54,287 bases of DNA from Sphingobacteriales bacterium TSM_CSS (GTDB taxonomy: Bacteria > Bacteroidota > Bacteroidia > Chitinophagales > UBA2359): contig NBMY01000065.1 in NCBI GenBank assembly GCA_002212985.1, forward strand, positions 1-54,287. Direction: 5' to 3'. The notes beneath the pieces are model-generated. The model was not told where the DNA came from and did not search any database. It worked only from the letters and a program-made list of their open reading frames with translations. How positions within the stretch are numbered: position 1 is the stretch's first letter; each line of letters begins with the position of its first letter. A program made the position numbers and the translations under genes. Below, one piece after another: positions 50,659 to 54,287 of the stretch.

Positions 50659-51474
50659 TTGAAATACTCCCTGTGCGTATTGGCAGGGCAGTTATTTAAA
50701 AACGACTTTGTGATTACTATACTGCAAGAGATTTTTAAAGATACCGGGTTGGTGGTAATTGTAAACCTGGTGGTAATGGAAAGCCTTCTTTCTATTGATA
50801 ACGCGGCAGTTCTGGCAACCATGGTGCTGCGCCTGCCACCCGAACAAAGAGGCAAGGCCCTGCGCTACGGGTTGCTTATAGGTTATGTGCTACGGGGTTT
50901 GTGCCTGCTGTTTGCATCGGTACTCATGAAAATTTTGTGGCTTAAAGCCTTGGGCGGGGCTTACTTGTTTTACCTTGCTCTGCATTATTTTAAAAACCGG
51001 TTTTTCCCGCCGCCACCGCACGATTACCACCTTGGCCAAACCCCACCACAGCAACAAGGAAATGTTCTTTACCGGTTTGTGGTAAACAAAATGGGCTTCT
51101 TTTGGGCTACCGTTATTCAGGTAGAATTGATGGACCTTACCTTTGCCATTGACAACGTGTTTGTGGCCGTTGCCTTGTCTGACAATATTTATGTAATTTG
51201 GGCAGGTGTTTTTATAGGCATTCTGGCCATGCGCTTTGTGGCACAAGCATTTGTAAAGCTCATGCAGCGGTTCAGGTTTCTGGAAATGGCTGCCTTTATT
51301 GTTATTGCCTTGCTGGGAGCCAAACTCATTACCGATGCCGGCTGCGATTACGGCGCACACCTGTCCTTCTGCCGGGCCATTGACAGCCATGCCGCCGATT
51401 TTTATTTTTCTATGGCTACACTGGCTATTTTTGCCATACCCATATTAGTGTCGGTTTTGCTTAAACGCAGGTAG
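50659..51474 (+). CDS. TerC family membrane protein
   Basis: About 254-271 aa with seven or more hydrophobic segments and the two acidic TerC repeats, ESLLSIDNAAVLATM and ELMDLTFAIDNVFVA. Members are linked to metal (Mn2+) export or tellurite resistance. The start is uncertain: TTG 50659 lies directly after the preceding stop, and GTG 50710 is an alternative closer to the membrane part. No sugar role is suggested by sequence, so it is probably a bystander in the cluster. Confidence 0.85.
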   Translation: MKYSLCVLAGQLFKNDFVITILQEIFKDTGLVVIVNLVVMESLLSIDNAAVLATMVLRLPPEQRGKALRYGLLIGYVLRGLCLLFASVLMKILWLKALGGAYLFYLALHYFKNRFFPPPPHDYHLGQTPPQQQGNVLYRFVVNKMGFFWATVIQVELMDLTFAIDNVFVAVALSDNIYVIWAGVFIGILAMRFVAQAFVKLMQRFRFLEMAAFIVIALLGAKLITDAGCDYGAHLSFCRAIDSHAADFYFSMATLAIFAIPILVSVLLKRR

Positions 51475-51496
51475 TTTGCCGTTGGTATGCAATTGC

Positions 51497-52210
51497 CTAT
51501 GCCTGTGGTGGTTTGCTTCGGGCAAGTAAAAACTCGGCAAATTCCCAATCTAAAGGGGTGTCTATGTCCAAGGAAGCTTCGGCCGGCATTACGTATTTTA
51601 CCACCCTTGCAAATGCTGCGTTATTGGCGTGTTGCATAATGCTCTGCACATTCATTACATACACCGCCCCATTGTATTCATATACTTTTGGGCAATCTTG
51701 GCGGCGGGTAAAATTACCCTGTTTCGATTTTACCAGATACCCCTGCGCGTTTTCTTCGGCAAGCAGGTAGTAGGGGTTGCTTTTGGTTTCAAATACCGAT
51801 ACCACCATGTCCATACTTTGGGGGTTATACAGGGCAAGGGCTTCCTGCACATGCCGCGCCGCTCTGAACGGCGATGTGGGCTGCAACAATACCACCACAT
51901 CAAAAAAATGCTGCTGCGCTGCATAGTGTGCAAGGGCGTGGCGTATTACGCCGTAGGTATCGGCGGCATCGGTGGCTAAGGCTGCCGGACGTTTAAACGC
52001 AACCGGTATGCCGTATTGTGCCGATGCTGCAATTATGGCATCGTCATCGGTACTAAGGCAAATTATGCCTTCGTAACCGGGGGTTGCGGCAAGTTGTTTG
52101 GCAACCTCCAGCGTATAGTAAATAAGGGGTTTGCCGGCCAGCGGTTTTATGTTTTTGTGCGGTATGCCTTTTGAGCCTCCGCGGGCCGGTATAAGGTACA
52201 GTATTTGCAT
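51497..52210 (-). CDS. CMP-nonulosonate cytidylyltransferase (NeuA / LegF type)
   Basis: 237 aa. The N terminus LIPARGGSKGIPHKNIKPL is the CTP-binding signature of acylneuraminate cytidylyltransferases. The middle has VVLLQPTSPFRAARHV, another family mark. It activates a nine-carbon acidic sugar such as legionaminic or pseudaminic acid with CMP. It is the minus-strand arm of the cluster, 18 nt after the LegX-like gene. Confidence 0.9.
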   Translation of the reverse strand: MQILYLIPARGGSKGIPHKNIKPLAGKPLIYYTLEVAKQLAATPGYEGIICLSTDDDAIIAASAQYGIPVAFKRPAALATDAADTYGVIRHALAHYAAQQHFFDVVVLLQPTSPFRAARHVQEALALYNPQSMDMVVSVFETKSNPYYLLAEENAQGYLVKSKQGNFTRRQDCPKVYEYNGAVYVMNVQSIMQHANNAAFARVVKYVMPAEASLDIDTPLDWEFAEFLLARSKPPQA

Positions 52211-52228
52211 GGTTGGGTTGACCTTGTG

Positions 52229-53281
52229 TTAAAACCTTATGTGTTTTACGTCTTCCTGTGCTTTTTTGTAATCGGCGGGTTTACCAATATCTAACCAATA
52301 GCCCAAAATTGGGTAGTACCCCACGCGTTTACCCTCTTTTATAAGGGTTTCAATAAGGTCGGTAGCGTTGTAGAAATGGTTTCGGGGTATGTAGTGCAGC
52401 ATGGTGGTTTTGAGCAGGTAAATGCCCGCGCTTGATTGGTAGGTATAAACCGGTTTTTCCTGAAACGAAATAATGCGGTTGTGCCTTTCATCAATTTCAA
52501 GCACGGCATAGGGTACACTTACCTCATAAGGCACCGACGCCACCAGCATATCGGCATTTTGGGCGGCAAATTCGGCATAAAAATCTTCCAGGTCTATATT
52601 GGTCAGCAAATCGGAGTTCATAACCAATACAGCCTCGTTTTCAAAATGTTGCAATAGCCCTACTGCTCCCAAAGTACCAAGCGGCTGGTTTTCTTCTACA
52701 TAATGTATATTCATGCCGCGGCTGCTGCCGTTGCCAAAATAGTTGCTTATTTGGCTGCCAAGGTAGTTTATGGTTATATGCAGGTTGTGTATGCCATACA
52801 GGTTAAGGCGCTCTACGTTGTATTCAATAATGGGCTTGCCGTCTATTTTAAGCATGGGTTTGGGTATGGTATCGGTAAGGGGGCTAAGGCGTTGGCCGCG
52901 GCCGCCGGCCATAATAACCGCATCTACGGGCAGTACGGAGCGTTTTTCAACCAAATCGTACATGCGCACAATATGGTTTTGGGCATCTAACAGCGGCACT
53001 AATTTTATGCGCTGTTGTTTAAGCTGTTTAATGGTTTGAACGTTGAACCCGTTTTGCCTCAAAAACCGAAAGTTGGTAAACATAAAATCCGATACCAAAC
53101 CGCTTACCGGCTTGTCGTTGAGCAGGCCGCGCCGTATATCGCCATCGGTAAGAGTGCCTACTAATTGCTGTTGTTCGTTCAGTACAAACAGGGTAAGGCT
53201 GTCGGGCAGCTGGTTTAGTTTTTCCAGCGCTTTTTTTACCGGTTCATGGCTGTAAATGAGGTTGGGCGAAAAATCTTTCAC
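52229..53281 (-). CDS. CBS-domain sugar nucleotidyltransferase (LegX / PtmE type)
   Basis: 350 aa. The N-terminal CBS pair (about 1-115: VGTLTDGDIRRGLL) is fused to a nucleotidyltransferase domain starting VIMAGGRGQRLSPLTDTIPK with DLLTNID later. This CBS-plus-nucleotidyltransferase order is the PtmE/LegX layout, known to make GDP-GlcNAc for legionaminic acid synthesis. It is first in the minus-strand arm, ahead of the CMP transferase. Hexose-1-phosphate uridylyl- or guanylyltransferase for another sugar is the alternative. Confidence 0.87.
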   Translation of the reverse strand: MKDFSPNLIYSHEPVKKALEKLNQLPDSLTLFVLNEQQQLVGTLTDGDIRRGLLNDKPVSGLVSDFMFTNFRFLRQNGFNVQTIKQLKQQRIKLVPLLDAQNHIVRMYDLVEKRSVLPVDAVIMAGGRGQRLSPLTDTIPKPMLKIDGKPIIEYNVERLNLYGIHNLHITINYLGSQISNYFGNGSSRGMNIHYVEENQPLGTLGAVGLLQHFENEAVLVMNSDLLTNIDLEDFYAEFAAQNADMLVASVPYEVSVPYAVLEIDERHNRIISFQEKPVYTYQSSAGIYLLKTTMLHYIPRNHFYNATDLIETLIKEGKRVGYYPILGYWLDIGKPADYKKAQEDVKHIRF

Positions 53282-53314
53282 ATTGGGGCAGTTTTGTGGG
53301 TGGCGGTAAAGTTA

Positions 53315-53830
53315 CTAATTTTGCCGTATCCATTCAAAATCTCCGGCATTTCCTCTGTTATCGTAAAAAGTGCCTATTATGCAGGCGTTGTTTGGGTTAA
53401 TATTGCCGCAAAATACAGCTACATAATTGCCAATAGGGTCGGTTTGTATAATAACAACCAAATTGTTTTCATATATGCGCCCCTCAAAATGGCTGCCATT
53501 ATCTATGTTGTAATAGCGGGCATTAAACAAATTGCCTTTAATGTTGGTAATTTCAATGCCGGCCGGAGGCAGTTCGGCGGTACAAGCGCCATTAAGCGCC
53601 ACATCTGCATTTCTAAGGTAGCGCCCCCAAACAATGCCTTGGGCAGCGGTTAATAACGGCTGAACCGCCGGCGGTTGTAATGGTGCCTTTTCAGTTGCTT
53701 TTTCCGGTACCGATATGTTATTGATGGTAATGCACGATTGCAACAATATAACACACCAAAACACATACAAGCCAAGTAATAATTGAACAAGCCACGGTTT
53801 TACAATAAAAGCGGCATTTTTGTGGAGCAT
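53315..53830 (-). CDS. Probable lipoprotein of unknown function
   Basis: 171 aa from ATG 53830; ATG 53854 would add eight residues. The long hydrophobic signal ends VILLQSC, a good lipobox. The mature part (QPLLTAAQGIVWGRYL, ITNIKGNLFNARYYN, CGNINPNNACIIGTFYD) looks like a beta-rich domain that I cannot place. Not obviously part of the sugar pathway; 33 nt upstream of the LegX-like gene on the same strand. Confidence 0.6.
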   Translation of the reverse strand: MLHKNAAFIVKPWLVQLLLGLYVFWCVILLQSCITINNISVPEKATEKAPLQPPAVQPLLTAAQGIVWGRYLRNADVALNGACTAELPPAGIEITNIKGNLFNARYYNIDNGSHFEGRIYENNLVVIIQTDPIGNYVAVFCGNINPNNACIIGTFYDNRGNAGDFEWIRQN

Positions 53831-53919
53831 AAAATTTGCAAAAACTATCAACATGAGTGTCAAGGATAAATATTATGTGCATATATTTGATTAATATTTA
53901 GCATAGTGAATTGGTTTAC

Positions 53920-54287
53920 TTAGGCGGCATTGACCAAATCTGTGGGCATAAACTCGTCGGCAAAGTGGGGGTTAAAAATTGCTTGCGGCGATTTTTGTAC
54001 TAATTTAATAACTGCTTTGACGGTAAATCGGGCACTAAAGAGTATTTTGAGATCCAAAATGCTAAAGTTGGGATGGTTGTATTTGACCTGATACTGTGCC
54101 TGCATCATTTTAGCAACCAAGGTAGCCAAAAAGCTGAGATTGACAAAATTGGTGAGGTTTTTCGGGGTGTAGTTTTTAAAATCGGATAGCCCGAAAAATT
54201 GTTTGGCATCTCGGAAATCAAACTCTATCTGAAAACGCAAACTATAATAATCGGTCAGGGTTTGCCAGTCGAGGGTTGGGTCGGTGG
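53920..54287 (-). mobile_element. IS4-type transposase, C-terminal part, cut by the window edge
   Basis: Reading the minus strand from the right edge gives an open frame with TLTDYYSLRFQIEFDFRDAK, which contains Y-(2)-R-(3)-E-(6)-K, the diagnostic signature of IS4-family DDE transposases. The conserved FFGLSDFKNY and a helical tail follow before the stop at 53920. The first half, the other two acidic residues and the right end of the element lie outside the window. I could not find the left terminal inverted repeat; it should fall within 53864-53919. Confidence 0.85.

Noticed and set aside
1-54287. tRNA, rRNA, CRISPR array or prophage
   Set aside because: None recognised: I saw no cloverleaf T-arm pattern, no regularly spaced direct repeats and no phage structural genes. 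Short RNAs could be missed by eye.

Overview
The window looks like a chromosomal segment of a member of the Bacteroidota. The signs are secreted proteins with type IX secretion (T9SS) C-terminal domains of both kinds (type A near 27.8-28.1 kb, type B near 44.5 kb), a porin of the Bacteroidota type, a DUF4834 protein, promoters of the TTTG / TAnnTTTG class, and almost no Shine-Dalgarno sites. I cannot name a genus. No rRNA, tRNA or CRISPR array was recognised.

Layout. 0-8 kb: the start of a heavy-metal-associated (HMA) domain gene that runs off the left edge, a diadenylate cyclase, a structure-rich 0.7 kb non-coding stretch, a two-alpha-domain DsbD, a di-haem cytochrome peroxidase and a LysM/M23 peptidase. 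8-13.4 kb: RidA-like protein, a TrpF-like protein lacking both catalytic residues, a CoA-binding protein, a beta-barrel protein, and a translationally coupled pair of a two-segment membrane protein and a radical SAM enzyme. 13.4-15 kb: a small AT-rich island holding an orphan protein, a decayed fragment of mutS2 and a DUF433/DUF5615 toxin-antitoxin pair. 15-21 kb: core genes mutS2, truA, asd, frr and ssb. 21-30.5 kb: penicillin-acylase-like hydrolase, BaiN-like flavoprotein, TauE/SafE transporter, and a minus-strand cluster PNP, YciI, LVIVD-repeat T9SS cargo, porin. 30.8-35.5 kb: OmpA/TSP3 outer-membrane protein, two related small lipoproteins, CorC/HlyC-like transporter. 35.5-43 kb, minus strand: MoxR, DUF58, low-complexity secreted protein, DUF4834, dynamin-like GTPase, preceded by two satellite DsbD-alpha-domain proteins. 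43.6-54.3 kb: phosphatidylserine decarboxylase, a T9SS type B FG-GAP protein, a nonulosonic-acid (legionaminic-type) sugar cluster on both strands, and an IS4-type transposase cut by the right edge.

How parts work together. DsbD and the two satellite proteins share one domain type, five copies in total; one copy has lost both cysteines, which suggests an envelope thiol network. The sugar genes cover activation of the sugar (LegX/PtmE-like), N-acetylation (PglD/NeuD-like), hydrolysing epimerisation (NeuC/LegG-like) and CMP transfer (LegF-like). The dehydratase, aminotransferase and NeuB/LegI synthase are absent from the window.

The best candidates for something undescribed are: the membrane protein / radical SAM pair at 10.5-13.4 kb; the DsbD-alpha satellites; the mutS2 scar beside a toxin-antitoxin pair; and an AT-rich tract (about 45.8-50.04 kb) whose right seam falls on a 4-nt ATGA overlap between two sugar genes. 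All functions are inferred from reading the translated sequence; no search was run.
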